DNA of 20,460 bases, from the NCBI GenBank assembly GCA_014730055.1, contig WJIV01000010.1, forward strand, positions 1 to 20,460, written 5' to 3'. The notes under the pieces were generated by a model. The model was not told where the DNA came from. It made no database searches and saw only the letters and a list, made by a program, of their open reading frames with translations. Positions 12,752 to 19,501 of the stretch are shown one piece after another; the stretch's first letter is position 1; each line of letters begins with the position of its first letter. This DNA is from Candidatus Bathyarchaeota archaeon. Lineage in GTDB: Archaea > Thermoproteota > Bathyarchaeia > TCS64. A program made the position numbers and the translations under genes.

Positions 12752-14253
12752 GAGTAGGTCACACATACAGTGTGAGTGGTGAATATGGAATAAATGATAT
12801 TACTATACTTTTACTAAGAGGTTATGAGTTAGCAAAGGGCGATCTCGTTTATATTGAACATCCTAAAAACAAAGAACCCGTAGTCTACCAGGTTACCAAG
12901 GTTTACCCTCATAAACGGGTGAGAGAGTATGAGGAAGCTCTCCTGAAGGATGGAAGAGTGTTGAATGATGTTGAGGACTCAACCCTTCATGCACAGGCAT
13001 ATCAATGGGGGTGGATGGATGAAGCTGACAGTCTGAGACCTCTTAGATATCCTCTGCTTCCAAATACCCCAGTATATTTAGCTGAGCGAGATATAATAGG
13101 TAGATTTACGAAACCTAAAGGTGAGTGGAAGTTGCTACTAGGAACTGATCCAAGCACCGACCTCGATGTTGAGTTGGGTTTATACAGCCTAATCCGCCAA
13201 TCATGTCTTATATGCGGTGCAGTGGGAACAGGAAAGACTACTACCGCGGTAAGTATGGTGGCTCGTGCAGCCAACGCCAGCCCACCAGTCAGGTTCTTCA
13301 TTGTTGACAAGGATGGGGAATATAGTAGCCTAGCTGAACATCTTGGGTCGGAGAAGGTCCTCAAAGTTCCCTGGATGAGGTTCTTCCAGCCTAGTGATAT
13401 ACCTTGGGAGGATTACATAACGGAGTTTGGTTGGCAGAAAACCTGGTGGAACTCAAAAATATTGATCCAAGCATTAAAGATCCTCTACGCACAGGCAGCT
13501 ACTGTTACTAAGATTAATCTAGAAAGGGCTCTAGGATGGGTAAAACCCGAGAAGCTTGGATTCACGAAAAAAGATGAGGACTTTGAAGGATACAGACAAC
13601 AGGTAGTTAACGCTGTAGGGAACAGCAAACTAATTCCTGATGGCAGTATGGAACCTCTTGATCCAGTAGACCTGTTGAAAGAGAAACACGTGGTTATCAT
13701 GGATCTAAGCCAGGGTAAAGATACATGGAGTCAGAAACACCTCGTCGTAGCCCAGGTGCTTAGCAGGATATTTGGTGAAGCACTGGAGAACCGCAAGTTT
13801 GGATGTATAATTGTGTTAGAGGAGGCAATGTATTATGCTCCTCAGAGAGGTGTATTCGATATTGGGGAGAAGGATAGCAGAGGGAAACTCCTCGGAGTAA
13901 TCAAGGAGATCGCGACAAATGGTGGTCGTAATGGTGTTGGTTTGTGGGTAGTGACTCAGAGACTAAGTACTGTCGAGAAAACAGTAGTGACACAATGTGC
14001 AAATAACGTGGTCTGTCATAGCCTGGAGGATGTAGATAAGACAAGGATAGTTGAGATCTTGGGTTCGGAGTTTGCTGAGCTTATTGGAGATCTTCCACCC
14101 GGCGAGGCCATTGTGAAGGGAACATCCCTTAAATGTAGATTTCCAATTTGGGTAAAGGTCTTAGCGGAGGTCTATCCTGCATCTAGCATAAGCACACCCA
14201 TGAGCCGCTTCATTCATATGGAACTCGCTCAAGAGATGGGGCAGGATGATTAA
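12736..14253 (+). CDS. herA: HerA DNA translocase/helicase
   Basis: Hexameric ATPase of the FtsK-HerA superfamily that drives NurA during end resection. The 505 residues contain the N-terminal HAS-barrel-like domain (about 5-125: VGHTYSVSGEYGINDITI, KGDLVYIEH), a Walker A motif GAVGTGKTTT (161-170), FIVDKDGEYSSLA after it, KHVVIMDLSQG (317-327), the Walker B-type CIIVLEEAMYYAPQ (357-370), and WVVTQRLSTVEKTV (404-417), the sensor region. This is the usual archaeal HerA length and order. It follows nurA with a 16-nt overlap. An alternative start at 12748 removes four residues. Confidence 0.93.
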   Translation: MDGSMRVGHTYSVSGEYGINDITILLLRGYELAKGDLVYIEHPKNKEPVVYQVTKVYPHKRVREYEEALLKDGRVLNDVEDSTLHAQAYQWGWMDEADSLRPLRYPLLPNTPVYLAERDIIGRFTKPKGEWKLLLGTDPSTDLDVELGLYSLIRQSCLICGAVGTGKTTTAVSMVARAANASPPVRFFIVDKDGEYSSLAEHLGSEKVLKVPWMRFFQPSDIPWEDYITEFGWQKTWWNSKILIQALKILYAQAATVTKINLERALGWVKPEKLGFTKKDEDFEGYRQQVVNAVGNSKLIPDGSMEPLDPVDLLKEKHVVIMDLSQGKDTWSQKHLVVAQVLSRIFGEALENRKFGCIIVLEEAMYYAPQRGVFDIGEKDSRGKLLGVIKEIATNGGRNGVGLWVVTQRLSTVEKTVVTQCANNVVCHSLEDVDKTRIVEILGSEFAELIGDLPPGEAIVKGTSLKCRFPIWVKVLAEVYPASSISTPMSRFIHMELAQEMGQDD

Positions 14254-14258
14254 AATAT
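14250..14258 (+). promoter_or_regulatory. TATA-like element before the NUDIX gene
   Basis: TTAAAATAT, overlapping the herA stop codon, is centred about 29 nt before TTG 14283, so any transcript starting from it would be leaderless. Confidence 0.35.
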
Positions 14259-14282
14259 GAAACTATACGATTATGACTTGCC

Positions 14283-14714
14283 TTGAGCAGAAGAAAGTAC
14301 CCTAAACATCCTATTGTTGGTGTAGGGGTCCTGATAAACGATGGAGATAATTTTCTTCTTATCAAGCGTGCAGCTGAGCCTGACGCTGGTCTTTGGTCTA
14401 TCCCGGGAGGCATTGTAGAGGTAGGTGAGAGGGTTGAAGAGGCGGCAATTCGAGAGGCAGAGGAAGAAACTGGTTTAAAGGTCGAACTTTGTGAACGGAT
14501 AGGTGTTGTTGATAAGATAATTAAGGATCTAAATGGTGAAATGAAGTATCATTTCATAATCATAGATTTCCTTGCAAGACCAATATCAGGAAATATGAAG
14601 GCTATGGACGATGCTTTGGATGCTGTATGGGTTAAAAATAGCGAGTTCAAAGATTACAATCTTACACCAACATTTGTCGAGCTACTGGAAGAACTAGAAC
14701 TTTTGGACTACTAA
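14283..14714 (+). CDS. NUDIX hydrolase
   Basis: Nucleoside-diphosphate-X hydrolase, 143 residues, single NUDIX domain. The NUDIX box fits the consensus exactly: G43-x5-E49-x7-R57-E58-x-E60-E61-E62-x-G64-L65. Before it are VGVGVLINDGDNFLLIKRA and GLWSIPGG; after it come VVDKI and FIIIDFLARP. The pattern VGVGVLI...LWSIPGGIVEVGE resembles the ADP-ribose pyrophosphatase-like group, but the substrate cannot be read from sequence. TTG is the only plausible start because TGA occurs in frame three codons upstream. It lies 29 nt after herA and about 60 nt before pyrB. Confidence 0.88.
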   Translation: MSRRKYPKHPIVGVGVLINDGDNFLLIKRAAEPDAGLWSIPGGIVEVGERVEEAAIREAEEETGLKVELCERIGVVDKIIKDLNGEMKYHFIIIDFLARPISGNMKAMDDALDAVWVKNSEFKDYNLTPTFVELLEELELLDY

Positions 14715-14734
14715 AAACAGAAATCTTCAGTAAA

Positions 14735-14773
14735 GGTGATATATGGTTGTTGTTTTTGTTTGTCTGTGATGTT
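14735..14773 (+). promoter_or_regulatory. pyrB leader: SD-like site, G/T-only tract and 8-codon mini-ORF
   Basis: GGTGAT (14735-14740) is followed by ATG 14743, which opens an 8-codon frame ending at TGA 14767-14769, just 4 nt before the chosen pyrB ATG 14774. From 14744 to 14763 the plus strand holds only G and T. GTGATATATGG (about 14736-14746) can also be read as a TATA element for a nearly leaderless pyrB transcript. The two readings exclude each other. Confidence 0.3.
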
Positions 14774-15706
14774 ATGGTAGATGCATCAGATTTCAAAGGA
14801 CGACACTTCATAAGCATGAGGGACTTTAGCAGAGAGGAACTCGACTACCTGCTAAAGGTATCAGACGAGATGATACCCCTCGAACAAAAAGGAACAGACC
14901 TGGCCAAAGGAAAAGTAATGGGAGCCCTATTCTTCGAACCCAGCACCAGAACAAGACTAAGCTTCGAGACAGCCATGCTCAGACTCGGAGGAGGCGTAAC
15001 CGGGTTCGCCGACCCCGGAGTAAGCAGCGTAAAAAAAGGAGAAACCATGGAAGACACCATAAAAACAGTCCAAGAATACGTGGACATAGTGGCCATGAGG
15101 CACCCCGACGAGATGAGCAGCAGAGACGCAGCCAAGGTAGCCGAGATACCCATAATCAACGGAGGAAGCGGGCCGTGGGAGCACCCCACCCAGGCCCTCC
15201 TGGACATCCACACCATCAAGCACGCCAAGGGAGAACTCGACGGCTTGACTGTCGGGCTCTGCGGTGACCTGCTCTACGGCCGCACGGTTCATAGCTTGAT
15301 GATCGCCCTCAGCAAGTACGATGACGTTGAGCTGTACCTCATCAGCCCTGAGGAGCTGGGGATGAGGGAGGATGTCATAGAGGATACCCGGGGGTTGGTG
15401 GATTACGTGGAGACTGAGAGCCTACGGGATGTAGTGGGTATGCTTGATGTGCTTTATATGACCAGGATCCAGAGGGAGAGGTTCCCGAGTGAGGAGGAGT
15501 ACCGGAAGTACAGCGGGGCTTATATTATTGACAGGGAGTTCATGAAGCTGGCTAAGCCGGATATGACGTTGCTTCATCCGTTGCCGAGGGTTAATGAGAT
15601 TAAGCCTGAGGTGGATGTGTTGCCTAATGCTTGGTACTTTAAGCAGGTGCATCACGGGGTCTACGCCAGGATGGCCATAATAGCCCTAGCACTAGGACTA
15701 ATCTAA
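14774..15706 (+). CDS. pyrB: Aspartate carbamoyltransferase, catalytic chain
   Basis: Condenses carbamoyl phosphate and aspartate, the committed step of pyrimidine synthesis. The 310 residues hold the carbamoyl-phosphate site FEPSTRTRLSFE (54-65), MRHP (108-111), HPTQALLD (137-144), CGDLLYGRTVHSL (163-175) and LHPLPRVNEI (267-276), all intact. ATG 14774 gives the usual MVD..FKGRHFIS start; a TTG at 14747 would add nine hydrophobic residues. No regulatory-chain gene pyrI follows: the next gene is on the other strand and the stop codons overlap by 3 nt. Base usage is odd: codons 19-158 have no T in third position, codons 221-301 have no A, and the last nine codons return to A/C endings. Long antisense open frames here follow from that bias. 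Confidence 0.95.
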   Translation: MVDASDFKGRHFISMRDFSREELDYLLKVSDEMIPLEQKGTDLAKGKVMGALFFEPSTRTRLSFETAMLRLGGGVTGFADPGVSSVKKGETMEDTIKTVQEYVDIVAMRHPDEMSSRDAAKVAEIPIINGGSGPWEHPTQALLDIHTIKHAKGELDGLTVGLCGDLLYGRTVHSLMIALSKYDDVELYLISPEELGMREDVIEDTRGLVDYVETESLRDVVGMLDVLYMTRIQRERFPSEEEYRKYSGAYIIDREFMKLAKPDMTLLHPLPRVNEIKPEVDVLPNAWYFKQVHHGVYARMAIIALALGLI

Positions 15707-16335
15707 CCTCTATCAAGGCGGCCTAATAATCCCCTAATCCTTGACCAGCGGTCCTCTTCTTTTTCAGGTATTATCAAATAAGATTCTGGTATTTTATAGA
15801 GGAATATCTTATGGTTTCCGATACTATAGGCACCTCCCTCTGGATTTGCTGTACTCCAATCTGTTATTGGAAAATCGTGACTCACTATTCTTGTACCTGT
15901 CATAAGTTCCTCTTTGAATTTAGGTCTGAGTTTTGCATTTCCAGATGTGGTTAGATATAGAGTGACTATTGTTGCTGGTGTGAGATCTGCTTTGAAAAAG
16001 TTATCGTTAAATACCTTTATCCTATCATCAAGTTCTTCCTCAAGAATTTTTGTCCTAGTTGCCTCTACCATTCGGGTATTAAGATCAAATCCAACAGCCT
16101 TATCTACATTAAAATCCTTAATTGCAGTCAATAATATACGTCCATCTCCGCATCCAAGATCGTAAAGAGTATCACCGGGCCCCGCTTCTGACAGGGTAAG
16201 CATCTCTTTCACAACATCAATCGGTGAAGGTACATAGGGAGCGACACTTTCTGTCCCGTCCCCAAATCCGAGACTATAATGCCATCCACTGAATCTCTCT
16301 GCGAAGTCGTCTGGTTCTTTTGGATAATGGGACAT
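15703..16335 (-). CDS. SAM-dependent methyltransferase of the FAM173/aKMT lysine methyltransferase type
   Basis: 210 residues with a Rossmann-type methyltransferase core. Seen: YVPSPIDVVKEML (34-46), motif I LYDLGCGDGRIL (57-68), acidic ribose-binding VGFDLN (81-86), FNDNFF (109-114), TIVTLYL (122-128), LRPKFKEEL and the signature VSHDFPI (151-157). The combination of PSP.DVV..ML, ATVV.LYL and VSHDFP is what I know from archaeal protein lysine methyltransferase aKMT and the eukaryotic FAM173/ATPSCKMT proteins; transfer of that specificity is inference. The N-terminal 30 residues (HYPKEPDDFAERFSGWHYSLGFG) are an extension without a recognised domain. Converges with pyrB, and shares a TATA-containing spacer with the divergent adenosine-specific kinase. 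Confidence 0.8.
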   Translation of the reverse strand: MSHYPKEPDDFAERFSGWHYSLGFGDGTESVAPYVPSPIDVVKEMLTLSEAGPGDTLYDLGCGDGRILLTAIKDFNVDKAVGFDLNTRMVEATRTKILEEELDDRIKVFNDNFFKADLTPATIVTLYLTTSGNAKLRPKFKEELMTGTRIVSHDFPITDWSTANPEGGAYSIGNHKIFLYKIPESYLIIPEKEEDRWSRIRGLLGRLDRG

Positions 16336-16377
16336 TGTATAATTTTGAGATACGGAGAGACTTAACGTTTTGGAAAG

Positions 16378-16383
16378 TAATTA
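16378..16383. promoter_or_regulatory. Palindromic TAATTA element between divergent genes
   Basis: AAGTAATTAAAGT is TATA-like on both strands. It lies about 26 nt before a start near 16407 for the kinase and, in the other direction, before a start near 16355 for the methyltransferase. One element could serve both genes. Confidence 0.4.
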
Positions 16384-16414
16384 AAGTTCAGGAGAAGATA
16401 GTCTCGTGATTATA

Positions 16415-16897
16415 ATGGAGTTTGAAGTTGTCGAGTTAGATATACCTGAGGGATGTAATTTAATCCTGGCCCAGAGCCACTTTATCAAGACAGTAGAGGA
16501 TGTATATGATGCTCTTAGCAGCAGCTCAGCAGGCATAAGATTCGGTCTTGCCTTCTGTGAGGCCTCTGGAGAACGATTGGTTCGTCATGATGGAAATGAC
16601 AGAGAACTGAGAAAGATAGCGTCCGAGAACGCCTTCAGACTGGGCTGTGGCCATAGCCTCGTTATACTTTTGAAAGAGGCATATCCTATCAATGTATTGA
16701 CCCAGCTAAAGATGGTTCCGGAGGTGTGTAAGGTATTTGCAGCTACAGCTAACCCTATACAAATTGTAGTGGTCGAGACGAGACAGGGAAGAGGGATAAT
16801 GGGAGTAATTGACGGATATAAGCCAGCGGGTATTGAAACAGAAGATGGAATCCGTTGGAGAAAAGACTTCCTTAGGAAAATAGGATATAAGACTTAG
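16415..16897 (+). CDS. Adenosine-specific kinase family protein
   Basis: 160 residues from ATG 16415 (a GTG at 16406 would add three). It matches the small adenosine-specific kinase family (Pfam Adenosine_kin) almost throughout: IPEGCNLILAQSHFIKTVED (10-29 region), GIRFGLAFCEASGERLVRHDGND, ENAFRLGCGHSLVI, YPINVLTQLKMVPEVCKVFAATANP and GRGIMGVIDGYKPAGIETE, ending RKDFLRKIGYK. The family is widespread in archaea and has been described as phosphorylating adenosine; physiological role is less clear than the name suggests. Its stop codon overlaps by 3 nt that of adenylate kinase on the opposite strand, so the products of this gene (AMP) and its neighbour's substrate (AMP) are metabolically linked. 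Confidence 0.9.
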   Translation: MEFEVVELDIPEGCNLILAQSHFIKTVEDVYDALSSSSAGIRFGLAFCEASGERLVRHDGNDRELRKIASENAFRLGCGHSLVILLKEAYPINVLTQLKMVPEVCKVFAATANPIQIVVVETRQGRGIMGVIDGYKPAGIETEDGIRWRKDFLRKIGYKT

Positions 16898-17535
16898 CCC
16901 AGAGTTTCTTTTATTATACTGGGTAATTTTTCCAATTTAACATCTCCAGGTATTTTTTCAACAAGATCTTTTTGTCTATACATTTCCAAGAGTGGTTCGG
17001 TCTCCTCTCGGTATACCTTTAGACGTTTACTAATAACACTGGGCTTATCGTCTCTTCTCTGAATCAATTTTGCCCCGCATTCATCACATAGCATGTCCTC
17101 CTCAGGTGGATTATATTCGAGGTGATAAACCGCTCCACATTTGGGGCAAGTTCTTCTCTTAGATAGTCTCTCAATAATGGTATTGTCATCGGTATCCACG
17201 TAGAGAACATAGTCTAGTTGCTCGTCCCTATCTTTTAGCGTCCTCTCAAGTGCTTTTGCCTGTTCTTTGTTTCTGGGGTAACCGTCAAGGATATATCCAT
17301 TCTCTGTCTCATGCCTCTCGAGGCTCTCCTTTACAAGTTCATTAACGATCCTACTCGGCACAAGCTCCCCCTGGTCGAGGATACATCTTATCTTTTTTCC
17401 TCTTTCAGTCTCTTTTCCAGCTGCCTCTCTAAGTATATCTCCTGTGGATATCACTGGAATATCATAAATTTCTGATATTACATGAGCACGTGTTCCTTTT
17501 CCTGATCCAGGGGGTCCAAGCATAATAACCCTCAT
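16894..17535 (-). CDS. adk: Adenylate kinase, long-LID bacterial-type with zinc site
   Basis: Interconverts ATP + AMP and 2 ADP. The 213 residues contain the P-loop GPPGSGKGT (7-15), the AMP-binding stretch STGDILREA (30-38), LDGYPRN (83-89) and a LID domain with a four-cysteine zinc site C130-x2-C133...C150-x2-C153, then RRDDKPSVISKRLKVY. This is the monomeric type common in bacteria and eukaryotes, not the short trimeric archaeal AdkA. ATG 17535 fits the family N-terminus; GAGG lies 15 nt upstream. Divergent from the DUF2905-like gene, sharing a palindromic TATA-like element; convergent with the adenosine-specific kinase. Confidence 0.95.
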   Translation of the reverse strand: MRVIMLGPPGSGKGTRAHVISEIYDIPVISTGDILREAAGKETERGKKIRCILDQGELVPSRIVNELVKESLERHETENGYILDGYPRNKEQAKALERTLKDRDEQLDYVLYVDTDDNTIIERLSKRRTCPKCGAVYHLEYNPPEEDMLCDECGAKLIQRRDDKPSVISKRLKVYREETEPLLEMYRQKDLVEKIPGDVKLEKLPSIIKETLG

Positions 17536-17570
17536 ATGATTTCCCTCAGCCTCGTTTGTTGCTGCGTCAC

Positions 17571-17584
17571 AATGTTAAAACATT
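17571..17584. promoter_or_regulatory. Palindromic TATA-like element between adk and the DUF2905-like gene
   Basis: AATGTT-AA-AACATT has perfect 6-bp arms. It is centred about 26 nt before a plausible start on each side (near 17551 for adk and 17603 for the plus-strand gene), so it may be a two-way promoter element or an operator. Confidence 0.4.
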
Positions 17585-17611
17585 TACGATGGTATCAATA
17601 CTTGTTGTGAG

Positions 17612-17833
17612 ATGGATCCCTATAGACCTTTCAGTATAATGGGATGGTTTTTGATAATAATGGGAATTTTGTTCGTTGCCCTCCCCTACTTTGCACGGAT
17701 TCTTCCAAATCCCAGTAAGATACCATGGTATCTCCTGTGGGTTTACAGAAATAATGGATTCACCTTTGCTACTAGTCCAATTCTCATCTTAATATCAATT
17801 TTATCAATTATCTGGCATATGGTAAGGACCTAA
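17612..17833 (+). CDS. Small membrane protein, DUF2905-like
   Basis: 73 residues with two predicted transmembrane helices: about 9-30 (IMGWFLIIMGILFVALPYF) and about 52-70 (TSPILILISILSIIWHMV). Between them PNPSKIPWYLLWVYRNNGFTFA resembles the DUF2905 pattern, in which a proline-rich turn and the residues preceding N..F..P lead into the second helix. The function of DUF2905 is unknown. It lies between adk and gpmI, which follows 39 nt downstream with its own TATA-like element. Assignment to the family is by pattern only. Confidence 0.7.
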   Translation: MDPYRPFSIMGWFLIIMGILFVALPYFARILPNPSKIPWYLLWVYRNNGFTFATSPILILISILSIIWHMVRT

Positions 17834-17841
17834 CCCATTAG

Positions 17842-17849
17842 CTTAAAAC
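17842..17849 (+). promoter_or_regulatory. TATA-like element of gpmI
   Basis: CTTAAAAC is centred about 27 nt before ATG 17873, and no Shine-Dalgarno sequence is seen before that ATG. A leaderless transcript is likely. Confidence 0.4.
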
Positions 17850-17872
17850 AAAATAATCTACTCTAATGTATA

Positions 17873-19420
17873 ATGTTCAAGGAGAGAGTCATACTAGTAG
17901 TAAGGGACGGTTGGGGATACAGTGATAAGAAGAAAGGGAACGCAGTCATTCTCGCCGAAACTCCAAACAATGATTATTATCTAGAAAACTACCCATGGAC
18001 TCTCTTAAATTGTACAGGAAACGCTGTAGGGCTCCCTGAAGGAACCCAAGGAGGCAGTGAGCCTGGTCACCTAACAATGGGAGCAGGTAGAATCGTATGG
18101 CAACCTTATGAGAAGATAAACCGAAGCATCCGTGATGGAAGCTTCTATGAGAAGAAAGAGTTTCTTACCGCTATAGAAAATTGTAGAGAAAAGAAGGGGA
18201 AGCTCCACCTAGCTGGCCTGTTCAGTGATCAGGGTATTCACGGGACTACAGAGCATCTTTATGCCCTTCTTGAGTTATGTAGGAGAGTTGACTTCAATAG
18301 AGTCTTTATTCATTGTTTTCTCGATGGTAGGGATGTCCCAGAGCGCAGCGCGGAGAAATTCTTCAAAGAAACTGATAAAGTAATTAATGAAAAAGGAGTT
18401 GGCACCTACGCTTCAATAGTTGGAAGATATTATGCCATGGACCGGGATAATAATTGGGATAGAACCAAGAAAGCATACGATCTTCTTACCTGCGGGAATG
18501 GCATCAAAGCAACTGATCCAATTAAGGTCTTAGATCGCCTATATGCTGAAAATGAGGATATCACAGATTACTATATAGAGCCTATTGTGTTAGTTGGTAA
18601 GTCTGGTGAACCTAAGGCTTTAGTAGAGAAGGGGGATAGCTTTATCCTCTGGAATTTCAGGAGTGATAGAGCTCGCCAGATAACTTATGCTATGACCCAA
18701 GAAGATTTCAAAGGGTTTCGTAGATCAAAAAAACCAGAGATCAATTATGTCTGTATGAGCGTATATGATCAAGATCTGGATCTTCCCGTTGCATTTCCTC
18801 AAGATAATGTAAAAAATAATTTAGGATCTGTCCTAAGCGGGTATGGTGCAACACAGTTAAGGATAGCGGAGACTGAGAAATATGCCCATGTGACCTATTT
18901 TTTCAATAGCCAGATCGAGGAACCATACCCGGGGGAGAACAGAATTCTAGTGCCTAGTCCGAAGGTACCAAGCTATGAGGATAAACCCGAGATGAGTGCA
19001 TATGATATAACTGAAAAACTACTACCCGAAATAAGAAGAGGTTTATACGATTTCATACTGGTGAACTATGCAAATGGAGACCTTGTCGGTCACTCGGCAA
19101 ACTTGGAAGCAGGTGTTAAAGCCTGCGAGGTGGTTGATGAATGCCTAGGATCGGTGGTATTAACTGCACTTGATGAGGGTTATGTTATCCTTGTTACTGG
19201 AGATCATGGTAATATCGAGACAATGTTTTATTCTGACGGTGAGCCCAATCCCAGTCATGGTACTAATCCGGTTCCATTTATCTTAATTAGCGAAGAAACA
19301 TGTCTTCAAAACTGTATACTCAGGGAAGGAAGAGGCTTGAGCTCCATCTCCCCAACCGTGCTGGATATAATGGGTCTGGATAGACCAGATGAGATGACAG
19401 CTGAATCTCTATTGAGCTAA
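17873..19420 (+). CDS. gpmI: 2,3-bisphosphoglycerate-independent phosphoglycerate mutase, long bacterial type
   Basis: Interconverts 3- and 2-phosphoglycerate in glycolysis/gluconeogenesis; alkaline phosphatase superfamily with two metal ions. Seen in 515 residues: VVRDGWGYS (9-17, Asp12 metal ligand), catalytic Ser62 in QGGSEPGHLTMGAGR (59-73), FSDQGIHG, HCFLDGRDVPERSA, GRYYAMDRDNNWDRTKKAY, NFRSDRARQITYA, NGDLVGHSANLEAGVKACEVVDECL, TGDHGNIETM and SHGTNPVPF. Length and motif order follow the long GpmI form of bacteria rather than the ~400-residue archaeal ApgM. Bacterial GpmI usually reads GNSEVGH at the catalytic serine; here it is GGSEPGH. Catalytic residues look intact. pyrG follows after about 80 nt. 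Confidence 0.95.
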   Translation: MFKERVILVVRDGWGYSDKKKGNAVILAETPNNDYYLENYPWTLLNCTGNAVGLPEGTQGGSEPGHLTMGAGRIVWQPYEKINRSIRDGSFYEKKEFLTAIENCREKKGKLHLAGLFSDQGIHGTTEHLYALLELCRRVDFNRVFIHCFLDGRDVPERSAEKFFKETDKVINEKGVGTYASIVGRYYAMDRDNNWDRTKKAYDLLTCGNGIKATDPIKVLDRLYAENEDITDYYIEPIVLVGKSGEPKALVEKGDSFILWNFRSDRARQITYAMTQEDFKGFRRSKKPEINYVCMSVYDQDLDLPVAFPQDNVKNNLGSVLSGYGATQLRIAETEKYAHVTYFFNSQIEEPYPGENRILVPSPKVPSYEDKPEMSAYDITEKLLPEIRRGLYDFILVNYANGDLVGHSANLEAGVKACEVVDECLGSVVLTALDEGYVILVTGDHGNIETMFYSDGEPNPSHGTNPVPFILISEETCLQNCILREGRGLSSISPTVLDIMGLDRPDEMTAESLLS

Positions 19421-19501
19421 CTAAAGATAGGGTTTTCCCTAGTCGAATGATTTATAGATGTCCGAGTAGAGAATCTGGATTATTATAGTAAGGTTACAAA
19501 A

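Noticed and set aside
14845..15292. Two long antisense ORFs (127 and 111 codons) within pyrB
   Set aside because: They are by-products of the extreme third-position bias on the sense strand; their products are low-complexity and have no recognisable motif.
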